Translations under genes and position numbers: made by a program
Assembly (NCBI GenBank): GCA_023159155.1
Contig: JAJNNX010000006.1
Span: 248,001 to 312,000, forward strand
Direction of reading: 5' to 3'
From: Ustulina deusta
Taxonomy: Eukaryota > Ascomycota > Sordariomycetes > Xylariales > Xylariaceae
DNA: 64,000 bases
The notes under the pieces: model-generated
Told to the model about the DNA's origin: nothing
The model's database searches: none
The model's input: the letters and a program-made list of their open reading frames with translations, nothing else
Part shown: positions 11,108-23,329 of the stretch, piece after piece
How positions within the stretch are numbered: position 1 is the first letter of the stretch
How the letters are laid out: each line of letters begins with the position of its first letter

Positions 11108-13534
11108 CACCTCGATACGAACAGAAGAACCAAATACATTTGTGAAATTTACCCACACAACAACACCTTTAGTGTACATTTCCAACACTAGACGAACTGA
11201 GAAGATTTGGGTGGCCAATTCAAGAAAACACGGATTTTAGCGCACTATTGAATGGACGTTTGGGGCTGAGCTGGGACCAGGGTTTGAGATCCTAGCCCCA
11301 GAAAGGTGAGCAATTGGATCGGATTAAAGCCAGGTCTGTCTGTTATTGGCAGGGTCTGTATAACTTCGCGTCATACCTCGCGCTCAACACTCAGCTCGAG
11401 CATGCATGCTAATAGGCTAGGAGCCTCACCCGCCCAATACGACTTAGCCTGGACATAGGTCGTCATAATACCAGAGAGTGCATGATCGCTTAACCCCTGG
11501 CAACTACGCTAATGTATGAATCTGGCGAAGATCGCCGCGCCTCTTTTGACAGATACATAGTCTATTTAAGTAGTGCTTATTCTGCAAAAGCCAAGTAAGT
11601 ACTATACCTTCACGAGGTATTACAAGGCCGAACTGGAAGATTACCGGGATGTAGTGCAGATGCAAGACACCGAGGGTATTGAAAAGAGGAAATTATCTCT
11701 GAAAGTACCGGGTGCCGGGTTAATGAACGCCTCGTATACTTTATTATTAAGGACCTTGAAATGTGGATCGTGCTTTTATATTCTACATGGACTTATATTA
11801 TAGTGTAGATTAGTGTACCGATCCCGGTTGCCGATCAAAACAAAATAGGTGTATGATATAGGTCGATACACAATATCTTGACCGCTGCCTCGGGAATATC
11901 TCGATGGATTATAATGGATCCCGCTCCCTCCAGTATCTGGGCTAGGTAGTATGCGCTGTCCCGATTCCCGTTTAAATTCCGGCTGTTCTCGATAGGGAAG
12001 ATCACCAGGGACCGGATCCTGATCCTTGGAAGGACAAAATATCAATGCAGGGGTAAGACTGCTTGTGCATGTACCATCGAATATCTGCCTCCATCGAGCG
12101 TAGTGCAGCCCTAGGCCGCTGCGAGACAACTCAACGTCTGCAGGCGCCCGAGTCTCCAAAACAAGCAAGTGTAGGAAATTTAGGAGCGACAGCCGCTTCA
12201 ATCAGAAAGGAGAGCTGGAGCGCACTAATGTTGGTGACTTCTGCCAAGCGACTGGCCTCAATGTTGAAGACAGAATCTTCTTCTCGAAAAGCGGGCTGTG
12301 TTGGCCCCAGAAACAGGACAGGGAACCCGGTGGCTGAACTACCCACATACACTCTTCCTATGTTGCGACGAGTTACACCGCGCACGCCAGAACCACCGAC
12401 TCGTCTGCCGAGGGTGGATATTTGGAGTACGTAATCCCTTTTTTTCCCGTCAGCTGTCTGCTGTCCACGATCCGAACAACAGAGAGGAAAAGATGACGAC
12501 CTGTGATGGCCTGACTTACATGGTCCGATATGCGCATTATTACGGAGTTGCATTGGTAATCGCTACCATACCAGTTAGCAATGACGAGATACAATTAATT
12601 CTACTGTTTGAGTTGTCAATTGTCAATTGGAGTGGCGTCTCATCCCTCGTGCAGTGCACACACATGCAGCAGCTTACATTCGGGGCGCTGCGTTCGCCGC
12701 ACAAACCAGTTCGCTCGAGAGTCGTATACATAAACGGTACAGCCGTATGCTACCTGTGCGTGCAAAGCAACTAGTAGCCGTTGGGTACCCTGCATCTACT
12801 GTGCCTAGGTTAATATATTCAAATCCAATTTGCCAATCACCCCCGTTTCCATCGGCCTAAAGTAGACACACACCGGGGCAGGAGACGCCAAGATGCAGAA
12901 ACAACAGCGAATCCACGTCATGGCATAGAAAATTGCTGTTTCCACTGACGTCTGGAGAGGGATCTTCCGGGAGGAACAAAGACGGGGAGTCTAGGCGGTG
13001 GGGCTGGTAGGATTATTGCAAATTTTAGTCGAGGGATGTAGCCGAGATCGATCTCCGACCTTGGTCGAGACCATCGAGATACGGCACATGTCATGAAACC
13101 CAAGGATTTGGGAGTGATCTTGGGTATAATTTGACAGCACGGGCTTGGCCAGCACTGCCGGGAGGTAGCATGACAGCATACCGCGAGGGAGATGTACAGT
13201 GAGGCAGAGATTCTCTCAACCTAATTTACCTCGTGGAGCATCTGGCCAGCGGCTATCCAACACAGGTCGACTAGCGACTATTGGGATCCTCATCTCCATG
13301 TGCGCGTCTTTCCCACGACGACTAGTGCACTGGAGGATGCAGCCTGCATGGCGGCACCAAGTCAGCCACCCAGCCCGCCACCTAGGCATGGCCATGGCAG
13401 GTGCATCAGGTGAAGGTCGCCGTCTTGGGAGGCAACGAGTACGTACAGCCATATCGGCGATCCTCATTCAGGAAGAGAAAAAAAAAACAAGATTGCGGCC
13501 AGGATATCCAGCAAGATATCGACTCTCGAACGTC

Positions 13535-13542
13535 TATATAAG
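13535..13542 (+). promoter_or_regulatory. TATA box of the hydrophobin gene
   Basis: TATATAAG lies about 140 bases before the hydrophobin ATG. It is followed by a C/A-rich, T-containing leader with CTCACC and ACTCACTCAACAATC stretches, the usual shape of a highly expressed fungal gene's 5' untranslated region. Confidence 0.65.
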
Positions 13543-13677
13543 GAGGTCAACGTCGCCCTCAACAAACACAATTTCCTCTTGCTCACCATCCCAAGCAACA
13601 ATCTCAGCAAGACTCATATCTTCACTCACTCAACAATCTCTAATCTATTTCCAAAACAAAACCAACTCCCTTTCAAA

Positions 13678-14140
13678 ATGCAGACCACTCTCTTCGCTAT
13701 CATCGGCTTCGTTGCCACCGCCGTCACTGCTATTCCCACTGACAACACCACCCCCGTCAACCTTTGCCCATCTTTCCTCTACAGCTCTCCCCAGTGCTGC
13801 GCTACAGATGTTCTCGGTGTCGCTGACCTGAACTGTATCTCTCGTGAGTAGCCTCTCTTCCCAGTCTTATTATTCCCGATACCTACCAGCCAATGAAGGT
13901 CTAGTGATGAAAAGAACTCTTCAACTAACATGGTCGATTTAGCTTCCGCTGTCCCTTTCAGCGTCTCCAACTTCCGCGACATCTGCGCCCTCGGTGGCAA
14001 CCGTGCCCGCTGCTGTGTCCTCCCCGTCGTAAGTTCACATGAAGCTAACATTCGAAATGGCTATCATACTAACATACTGTCAACAATAGCTTGGCCAGGC
14101 TGTTCTCTGCCAGACCCCCCCTGGACTCGGCGAGCAGTAA
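13678..14140 (+). CDS. Class II hydrophobin
   Basis: Three exons (13678-13843, 13943-14028, 14090-14140) encode exactly 100 residues. The protein has a hydrophobic signal peptide (MQTTLFAIIGFVATAVTA) and eight cysteines at 30, 40, 41, 53, 70, 79, 80 and 91. The spacing is C-X9-CC-X11-C-X16-C-X8-CC-X10-C, the diagnostic class II pattern. Introns have GTGAGT and GTAAGT donors and TAG acceptors, in positions common for this family. Class II hydrophobins are secreted amphipathic proteins that assemble at air-water or cell-wall interfaces, coat hyphae and spores, and can act in surface contact with hosts. The gene has a clear TATA box upstream and an ATG in good context (CAAAATG). It stands alone, with long non-coding flanks on both sides. 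Confidence 0.97.
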
Positions 14141-17100
14141 ATGCCTGACACCCCCTCGACAGTTATGGAGCCAAGATTGCCCTACTTGTAATATTCGGGC
14201 AAGACGGTATATAATGAAGGAGGTTGATCTGATGGTTATGGAGTGAAGGAGTAATTTTGGGATTGGATTTTCTTGGTGATGCTGCCTTGGGACATTGGCT
14301 GAGGTGTTCCCTTGGCCAAAGCCTCAGGACACATGCGACCAGGATGCATAGTTAGCTCAGAAAATCTTGGTCTATGGATAGCTTCTTAATGAAATTGTTT
14401 TGATCAAACACTTTCCCTTGACCCAACTTTATTTTACTTCGTGCTAGCCAATGAGTGTAATGATTAACCACAGGATGTCCATCTTTACCTGGTGCCATTT
14501 AGCCGGTTCTCCTGATGAATCCGCAATGCCTGCTTAATACTCAGTTCTCATCGAATGACAATGTATGCTAGACGGCCTACCAAGCGTGATTAACGTATAT
14601 TCAAGTTATACGTGATGTTGCCCGTTAACCCCGTTCCCCTTTTCAGCTATCTCGGCCTCCTGCTTTCGAGGTCAGCTTTCAGCCTCGACACACCTGTCGA
14701 ATGAAAATAGGAGAAATGCGCCAGCGGCTAAGACAATGAGTAGCAGGCAACTATTTCATCCATCACAAGTTAGTCCTTTCATTCCAGAGTAAGCAAGCCA
14801 TGTGGCGAGCATATGTCTATTTCCCCACGTGATTTATCTTAGTCATTTATCAAGCTTTGGTCTGAGATAGATGATGGGATGGATTCTTCCAAGCGCGGAC
14901 TATAACCGGTCAGGGCTGCAGCCACACACCTCTCAACACTAGGTAGGTATGTCCATCGTTAGCATCCAAGACAGATGACATACTGTGCTCGTCATCGCGC
15001 ATGCATATGCAACCGCCTCTTTTGAGGTCACTCGCCCCCCTACTTAGACTACTACTGCCCCCCAACTGGATGGCCGCGCCATATACTATCGCCCGGTCTG
15101 TTATAAAGTAGTAAATCCACCACCAAGCCACCGATGACCCCTCCCATGTAATAATAAGGCTGCTGATACGCCCTTCCCCAACCCCCTAACGATCACGTCA
15201 GTCGGAGCAGCCACTGAAGTGCCCCCTATCTCCATTTAGAGTCCCATTAATAGAGGTTACACAGAGGCGTCTAAGTCACTCCAGGGAAAGTCTCCATATC
15301 ACCTGTAAGGATGGATATAAGCAAAGGAGACCTCTCATTTTCGGGCCATTAGTCATCAAGAACATCATTACACATATACTACGAAGTAGCCTACGCCCTA
15401 CAGTCTTCTAATGCGATTCACCTTTGCTATTATATATCAAGTACCGACCAGCACCAATAATTTTCCTCTCCATCTACAGGTAGAACTCAACACGTCAACC
15501 ACTTATAACGAGACTTCCAGTAGAAGCCGTAATCGAAGCCCGTATACAAGGCCAGGCCCCAGTCTATCTTGGTGCCTTTGTGCAGTATAACCTCTACTCC
15601 TCTGTTAGACTGCTGTTGCGGCAGTCAAAGTCTAGGTTATATCCTGTCTTGTTGTTTCCCAGAAACCACCAACGGGTGTCCTCCCCCAACAATATGGAAC
15701 GCTCCGTTTTCTCAAAAACCAGCGGTGTCATGATAACCCAGTACCATCAAGATGGGACAAGGCTAAGCAGTCCTCTAGGGAAATTACTCGAGGTTGCGAT
15801 TTTGGCCTCTTCGGCTTTGCAGACCACCATACCAGCGTCCTCTGAAGAATAATACCTGCAACGAAGGCGAACCTGAAGTAAAAACCATACGAAAGATGCC
15901 GCGTCATTTCCTGGCGAATGGCGCAATTCTCCAAGACTGCCACACTCTCCAAAACATTGGGGGACGACGTTGATATTATTAGTTCCCCGAGCTAAGGCAA
16001 GGCACAGTTTACGGAACGTCCCGCCCGCATCAGTACCTAAGGTAGTGTGCTGCATTCCGCGATGACGAAATCCCGTCCAAGTAGCTTGTTTGTTCTGCCG
16101 ACGGCTCGGTGGGGATTAGTGGCATACCAGCAAAGACACTACGTATTGGGTATATCACGGCTTTTATGCACCCACACAGACAGGGATAATAGTCCACACC
16201 TCCTATATAACCACGCGATATAAGCAGTTATAAACAGGAGAGACGATTTTTTTACGAGCCTGCCCCATATCAACCAAGATTTAAAGTTTTCTGATGTACT
16301 GGCTGCTCGGCGTGGGTTGGAAGCTTGGAAACAAGCCAAAGAGTCATTGCGGCGTGGTGGGGCAAAGCCATTCCCCGTCACGGCAATAGGGGCGGATTAA
16401 GCAGTGTTGCCCAAGATGGAATTATACCCCAAAAAAACAGGTTGTGCGATAGAAAGAGACGATATAAGAAATAAGAGAATAGTATAACGAGTATTATTTA
16501 TGTTCCCCAATGCCCTGTTGAAAGTATATTATCTTAACATATTCCAGGATCAAGAATGTAGAAAGAGGGCAAGCCAACTATGCGGGGACCTAGGCTGATC
16601 ACTACAAACCTATACGTCCCTTTCTAGATCTCGACACCGCCAACGAGAGGCCTGGGATCCCTCTGGAAATCAAGTTCTTGGTAGTACTCGCTTTCTCAAT
16701 GCTGTCGAATTCTACGCGCCCTAGGTCAGGGACCAGGGCCACCGGAGGACAGAAGCTACTCCTATGGGTCTGTACTATCGGATACGTCTATATAAAGGAC
16801 CAACTTCTCCCCTAAATACTGGGAGGAAGAAGGTCAGGAATCAATGATATTGAGCCCTTACCTATACACTTCTATCTACTAGCAACCTGCCCGTGACTTA
16901 CCTTCACTCTGGAATATCCACCCCTGACACCCCAGGAAAACCTATTCCTGCTAGCAGCGATGAGTGAGCCTTAAGTGAGCTAATATGTAGAGTTTCATGC
17001 TGATTAGTACGATTCTTAGTATATTTTGGTAAAAAAGGACTGGGCAGCGTTGAGTTAGAACTGAAAAGGCACTTTTATACCAGTAAACCGAGTGGACAGG

Positions 17101-18273
17101 TGTCAGGTACTTTGCATTTTGCCCTAGTGATCATATACCACAATCAATCATAGGAACATTGCCGTTTAGGCCATAAGTCCCACATGAGACATGTCTATAT
17201 TGTGCTCTGATAGAGAAGCTATAGAACAACTAGACATAGCATTATACTCGAAGTAGAGCCCATGGTTGCGATTTAGATTTCATTGTAATATTGGATCAAA
17301 AGACTTCATGATTTTAACTCTCGGGATCGGAATTGTTCTAGCCACGCCCGAGACTCGTGACGCTTGATAGTTTCAGTCGAGCTTATCCTACTGAGACTAA
17401 ACAGTGGTCATGTGGCTAGTTTCCGCGCAACAATTGGGGAATATGAACATTCTACCTCCCTTTCCAAACCTACCGATTAGCAAACCTCCCAGTATACTGT
17501 GTTTCATCACTCTAGCCTCCTCTGCACTCACATAACCTAACGCCACCATGTTATATCCCTGAAGTGAAGAAAAAAAAAAGTGGCATATATGTATATAGGC
17601 GGGTGCTCGTGAACATGGAAATTATGTCACAGTCCCCATATATAGACTGCAGACGAGGTCAAGCTCCCGACTTGACTACGTTCTCTCTTTTGGTAGTGTT
17701 ACGGTATGGTGCTGCAGTTCTGTTCCGTGACAAATTAGAATCACTCACACAATAACGTCAGTCGTAATCTATATCTGTATTTAACCATTCGTGGTACCTA
17801 ACTGCATAATCACCAATAGAGTGACCGTACTCCTTCCCACGAGTCAATCATTAAGGGGAAAGGCATAGAAGTGGTACAATGGACCCCTATCACCAATATA
17901 CCTCTATTTTCGCCAACATTGTGTTGTTGTTGCCTGTGTTTGGCTTTTCGGGATACGATATTTCAAAGTTGATATCTCTATGGCTTTAGGTAATTACCAG
18001 GTGATTATTCCGCACGATTCAACAGACATCCTTCAGAGTGACACCACCCTGCATATTGACGCGCGCTATTTCAACACACCACGTGCCTTAGACGCGTGTC
18101 TCTAATTCCGTAAATTGAAACCGCCTCTTTGTATAGGGAAGCTGCACCGTGCTCCTATCCCCCTTGCCTTATCAGCTGTAACAAGCTATATGTCTATCGA
18201 ACGATCACATGCATGTCCACAGGTGGCACAGGGCACAGAGTGCATCTATACTCTGTTTCACACAGCACCTGAT
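14141..18273. other. Gene-poor region downstream of the hydrophobin
   Basis: Apart from the probable decayed coding stretch at 15487-16055, I see no gene in about 4 kb. Open frames are short and lack motifs. The part just before 18274 should contain any upstream context of the tRNA gene, which is internally promoted. Confidence 0.5.
15487..16055 (-). pseudogene. Probable degraded protein-coding remnant, unidentified
   Basis: On the minus strand one frame stays open for 102 codons from the ATG at 16055 and ends at a single TGA (near 15747). The same frame then continues for about 46 codons to a single TAG. Protein-like strings include VVPQCFGECGSLGELRHSPG, then WYWVIMTPLVFEKTERS and RWWFLGNNKTGYNLDFDCRN. 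After a change of frame the string WGLALYTGFDYGFYWKSRY precedes a final TGA at 15487. Aromatic-rich strings separated by lone stops and a frame change suggest a recently broken gene rather than chance. Introns hiding the stops are an alternative. I do not recognise the family. Confidence 0.35.
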
Positions 18274-18358
18274 GCCCATTTAGAGCAGTGGTTAGCTCGC
18301 TCGCCTCCGGTGCTCCCTGGACAGCGAGAAGGCAGGGGTTCGAATCCCCTAATGGGTG
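18274..18358 (+). tRNA. tRNA-Arg (anticodon CCG) with a 12-nt intron
   Basis: The full cloverleaf can be drawn. The acceptor stem is GCCCATT with AATGGGT (one G-U pair), discriminator G. The D stem is GAGC/GCTC with a GGTTA-containing loop. The anticodon stem is CTCGC/GCGAG, and the T arm is AGGGG/CCCCT with loop TTCGAAT. The B box GGTTCGAATCC is a perfect RNA polymerase III promoter match. The anticodon loop is interrupted directly after position 37 by a 12-nt intron (18311-18322), the canonical site for nuclear tRNA introns, leaving anticodon CCG at 18307-18309. It would read CGG arginine codons. T-rich runs just downstream (18364-18381) can serve as the terminator. Confidence 0.95.
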
Positions 18359-19527
18359 ATGGTTTCTTTTTACCTTCTTTTGTCGATATTTATATATATA
18401 AACTATACATATATATATCCTCGTCTGCATGTTTCTATTGTCAGCCATTTCGGGATTGCTTCCAAATGTAGGTAGTCTTTACTATATATACGATAGATAA
18501 CCTCCTTGTATTCGTTGCCACTTGGCAAAAACCTCAAAGTGAGGCCGGATATGACTCGCTGTTCTGAATGGGAGAATCAAGTGTCGGCTTCGAGGAGCTC
18601 GTGGCGTTTTAAGTACTCTAGCTAGGCGACTTTGTCAAAGATGGAAAACGCCTACTCTCTCGACGAGGCTGTGAAAACAATGTGTAGGGAGACTTGTAGG
18701 AATAATAGTACGTTTAAGCAGTATCGGGATCCCAGAGGTCAAGGTGGAAATATATCATGAATATTCAATGTTGCGTGAGAGCCTCGGATATTTCTCATAG
18801 GTGATAACCGTTCACAATATACTAAATGCATTTTTCTAGAGAGGCGGTATCACAATAAGTAGTTTGTAGAATATCTCAAGTGTCATGGGCGAGTTGGCAG
18901 GAAGTACGCCTGAGAGTTTGCTCGGAGGAATGTGCGATTTCTATTTGGGTCCTCTAGAATAGTTTCTTTGTCAATTCCGTTAAGATTTGAGACCGTGGGG
19001 GTCGCGAGGGCGCAGTATGTGGCTAGCTACCTGGACGACCATAAGTGTCCGGAGCATTCACTCATATTTGGTAGAATTATTGGAACTACCTACATGCAGG
19101 AGCCTAGAGCTTTGGCATATGGACAGGGGAAGTTAGTAGAGGTATAGAATAAGAGACTCTTTCGGGGGAGGAAGGACAGGACTGATTGCCTCGTTGTCGA
19201 TATTCCAGGATGTCTTCAGAACGGATATCAAGGCTGCTGCATGGGGATCACATATGTAACTAGCAGTATCTTGCCGCTTCATTGAATTCATACCCGAAGC
19301 TGGGGGTAATCGCGCAGACTCAATTGATTTAGACCGACTTCATAGTCACCAGCACACTATCTGGGCAGAGATGCGGTTTCACTCGATGTTGTGCATCCAA
19401 TGGGGGTGGGGGACTGGTCCTTCAATAATCTAACCTAATCAATATCCAAATCAATATTCTATGGGGGTATACGAAATGCAAATGAACCTTTTCTCTAAAC
19501 CTCGTAAACCGGCCACGGATCCCGCCC
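18359..19527. other. Spacer between tRNA and conserved hypothetical gene
   Basis: Only short plus-strand open frames occur (for example 18642 onward and 18932-19147). They are broken by frequent stops, and I cannot assign any of them. Confidence 0.4.
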
Positions 19528-20610
19528 TCATACCCCCTTCCCCGGAAACCTCATCAAGGATATGCCTGGTGAGCTTCGCCCACGTATATCCATTGATGCG
19601 GCATGCAGCCGGTGTATATCTGGATAATTCTGGTCTAGTGGAGATGAAGGTTGGTCTATAATTGCCTGTGTGTGTCTGCGCGGTCGCGGGTACGTTCCGC
19701 TCACGCTCATCTTCCTCGGTCGCATCTTAGGTGGGGGCGAGGATAGAGGTGTGGTCGACTGGGACGATGCGGAAGAGGTAGAACCAATGGATATATCGGA
19801 GCCCCTTGTGTTGCTGAGAGAGAAGAGGCTGGGCCGCCTCATTGATCGCCGGCTCTCTTCTTCGAGACGTAGCCCTTCGCCAAGCTCTGAGAGGATATCT
19901 TGAGCGGATCGCCGCTTGTCGCCTTGTTTGCCTAGTCTCCTCTCCCACCACCTTCTATCCTTCCCGGGCGGTGAATACTCAATCAGCGTATCGAGGGCCT
20001 CTTCCACCTTCTGCATCTTCTCGTCCGCTAATTTCAGAGGGAAGTGCTCCGAAGCAAGCTCTAGAAGTGCGCAGGCGTCCTGCGCTTCTCTGCGCTTGCT
20101 TGCATCCGATTCATGAAGGCCACAGGCGTCGGCCTTGAAGACAACAAGGTCTGGAAGGGAGATATAGGGCAGTTTTTCGATGTCCCCAACCAGCTGAGCT
20201 GAGCTGGGTAAGTAAGGGCAAAGCCACTCAGGCGTGATCTTCAGCTCGACTGCCCAGCCAGCCGGATGCCGGAAGAAGATGGCTTGGCCTTTTTCGACGA
20301 TAGTCCTCTTCCCATGAGCATGAGAGAGAAGCGTCTTCTTCACGAAACCTGGTGATGCCTTGTTGATGACGAATTCTATACTCTAGCGGACCCAGTTAGC
20401 ACTCAGCGCCTTATTCAAACTGTGTTATCTTCGACGTACTTCGCAGGGTCTCGGTTGTGCTAGATACTTCCAAACAGCTAAATCACCCACAAGGGCAAGT
20501 CGGACGTTGACGAGCTCAGCCACACCTTGCATGAGGTGAACGACCGCGAGAGCGGCGGTCTCCAAATCGACGATGGACGGTCGGGCCATACCTGAAGACG
20601 AGTGCGGCAT
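19528..20610 (-). CDS. Conserved fungal protein with nucleotidyltransferase-like N-terminus
   Basis: Two exons: 20440-20610 and 19528-20382, joined across a 57-nt intron with a GTACGT donor and TAG acceptor in phase 0, give 341 residues. The first in-frame ATG is at 20610; a second, at 20589, is also possible. The N-terminal part reads LALVGDLAVWKYL, followed after the splice by IEFVINKASPGFVKKTLL, then WAVELKITPEWLCPYLPSS and LPYISLPDLVVFKADACGL. From memory this order matches a widespread ascomycete hypothetical family related to the nucleotidyltransferase fold (a GD/GG motif followed by a 'DFVI' strand). No enzymatic role is established, and the second acidic motif is weak (IEF rather than DxD). 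The C-terminal 150 residues are Ser/Pro/Arg-rich and probably disordered. Function unknown. Confidence 0.75.
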
Positions 20611-23329
20611 GTTCAGAGGAAGATGGTAAAGCTGGTTCGCCAATGAGCAAGCATCATGGCCGCGTCAACAGCCATTTCGACTGGTTTTAAGTCAATGCCA
20701 GAGGCCACGGCCTCCAAAACTCAGTCTGAACCTACTAAATTGGGCTGGCGTTTGATACCTAACGTGCCTAACTAGGTAAATTCGGCACCCCGAAACAGGG
20801 ATCATGGCCAATAGGACGCCGGGGTCAGCTATATTAATGTTATTTAGTCTGGTCTCTGTTGTACACTACCCTCAAGGGCGGGTTGTTGTTCCCCCTTTAC
20901 TGCCCCTGTAATAACGATTGTCATAACTGTCAGACGATCCTCCGAGGGAGGTCGCAAAGCCGCCGAGTCCTTCAGGAATCTGCAATAAAAATTTTCTGTG
21001 CCTCGAAATAGATAAGTATTGGGAATTGCTTTGCACAATGCGACGGGGTTGATTGATTGATGACGGAAGACGGGCTGACGAATTGTCACTCAGCGTGGCT
21101 GGTTCGGGAAATGAACAGACCCGCCGAGACCAGGACAAGCCGTGGACGTTGGACGCCAACTCGCAATGGGCTTGCGAAAACACGTAGGGAGTGTAGAGCG
21201 ACAACAAACAGGTAGCGCGGAGGACGCGGATGGCACGCTTCATGTGCGCCGTCACAAGAGATTGCCATACCGGACATCTCTTCATCCGGACTTTAAACTT
21301 TCTTATCGTGAGTTCACGTATTGGCCATTTTGGCGCTATTCGCATCATACACTCGTTACACTCATTCGCAATCTTGGACCTTGCAACAAAGCAAATTTCC
21401 CATGATAGAGAAGCCGTAATTCGTAGGCCCTGGTAGGACTACATAGGCGAGAGGTGAAACGTATTGAGACGTTTTGTGAGCAAACACGGCCGTCATACAG
21501 GTGTATCTCTGATGCCACGTCCTTCATTCCAACGCCGTGATCCCGCCCGCGACAGATTCGGGCGAGGGGATGTCCCTTGCCTGTGACTTGGTACGCCTAA
21601 GCATAGGTAGATCGGATCGCCGCTGGCTTGACCGCTTCGCATTGACGACTAAGGGGGCACACGTAGGTATCTGACTCATTAGGCGCAAAGGGCATCGTCA
21701 TATCCGTGTCCATCCCATCATAGATCACTTTAGGTATATCAAAGAAAGCTTAGCGACACATGCCGCGGTCGCCTTTGGCATGCTTTCCATTTTGGGCTCG
21801 CGTAATTGGACAGTTGTATCATTGTACATGATTCAAGCCATCTTCCACAGCCAGTCGACTCGCTTGGTGATTTATTGTTATGACGCAGCGTCAACGCATC
21901 GTTCGAGAATACCTGGGTTTAATGTTTAGGTTCTGACTGCGGGTACTTCCGGCTCACTAGGGACCGTGGCGTATGGCTGTCCGTGTTGTCCCGCTATATC
22001 GGTCATTTAGCCAAAGTCTCATCGGTGAGCTCTCAATCACCAATAATACCAAAACGTTTATGAGCTTGTTCGTGGTCCATCAAATCGTGTGTCTATCAAC
22101 GGTGGAAAGCATCCAAGTCAGGAGAAAAGAAGCCACTATATATAAGACCCCCGCGAGTGAGCGCTCCGAACGAGTTCATGAAATGAACTTACACAGATGT
22201 CTCTCTACGCGTGGGCTCAGCTCACCATTTCACATGTGATGTGAGATAGAGAGTCAAGAATGCTTGAGCAGTTTCACGAGCTTAGGTTAATGTTTACCCA
22301 TTTGAATACCTGATGTGATCGACTGACCAACGACGGAATCTCAGATGAACTCCAGGAGTTAGTCTCTTATTATCAAGTCAAGATGGCTCCGTCCGGAGCA
22401 CCGCTTAACAGATCGTAGGTGAGTTCCTTCACGTTAGGGCCTTGGCAAGGTCGATTATACGATTTTTTTCTCGTAAATGGGTTTTCCATTTAATGAGACG
22501 CCACAAGCTACAAGCCATACTCTAGCTAAAGTCATGGCGTTCCGCTTCGTCGCCTCCACTGTGTATCTAGTGTAGACTGGGGTATCTCAATTGACGGAGC
22601 ACAACCATATAGGGCCGTTCTCCAATCTAGTACAGTACAGTACTGTAGGTCCTCGTCTCTCTGCGTAGGTATCCCCATTGGTCCCCGCGCTTCACTACTC
22701 GCTTTAGCTTGCTGACATGATCATGCTGGGGCTAGCGAATTTCCCTGCATGCACTCCAACGGGCAGACAAATGAGTGCAAATGGATCTGACGACAGAATA
22801 GGTCTAGGTAGCAATGGTTCTTCGATTGCATCTAGACTCGAGTTATGGGCGAGAACCTGACAGTGGAGCAACATCAACCAATTCATCTCGTACGAACAGA
22901 CCGTGCGTTTTAACCGATCCAGTAAGACCACCCGATACGACATCGTATATGTTCCAATACGAAGTCCACAAGAGGTGGCTTTCGTGCTCTCTGGTTCGCG
23001 CGCTGTCGGCTGTGGATATTTAATCGTGATTGGATGGCATGCTCGATCTCCTCAATGAGCTTCGAGAAGATATGTCTTATATATTGGCTCGCTTAATTGT
23101 GACATTAGGTAAATGGGGGAAAAAAGAAGCACCGAAAACGGAACAAAACAGTTTTGCCAACGTTCGTCCACCTCCTGGCACCTTTTATAATATAATGGCT
23201 AGGGAGCCGGATCGAGATGTTTCTATAGACGCGCACGCATTGCTGCTCTTCGCAACACTGCCTTCCATATCGTACCCAATCCTACCGATTATCTAAAGCC
23301 TGCGTTTCTCTACGCTAGACTCGTTCATA
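20611..23329. other. Intergenic region without recognised genes
   Basis: A 158-codon minus-strand frame (20872-21348) and a plus frame at 23030-23296 carry no motif. A TTTTATAATATAA stretch near 23183 may be the core promoter of the secreted-protein gene that starts at 23330. Confidence 0.45.

Larger units (their letters stand above)
7000..13677. other. Long gene-poor region upstream of the hydrophobin
   Basis: No convincing coding sequence is visible in about 6.7 kb. The region holds one palindromic CCTAGGTAGG element (7248-7263), a diverged direct repeat pair (8362-8498 and 8832-8964) and a TC microsatellite (11092-11107). Staggered open frames at 11776-12860 on both strands carry no recognisable domain. 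The final few hundred bases are the hydrophobin promoter and leader. Confidence 0.5.

Noticed and set aside
11776..12774. Staggered minus-strand frames (12594-12373, 12553-12131, 12201-11776) as one frameshifted gene; a GDSG string hinted at a protease
   Set aside because: The GDSG has none of the other trypsin-family motifs, plus-strand frames of similar length overlap, and no splice sites join the pieces cleanly.
13199..13831. 210-codon plus frame crossing the hydrophobin promoter
   Set aside because: It overlaps the TATA box, the leader and exon 1 of the hydrophobin in another frame; low-complexity Ser/Thr content reflects the C-rich leader.
20872..21348. 158-codon minus-strand frame
   Set aside because: No family resemblance, plus frames overlap, and it has no supporting signals.
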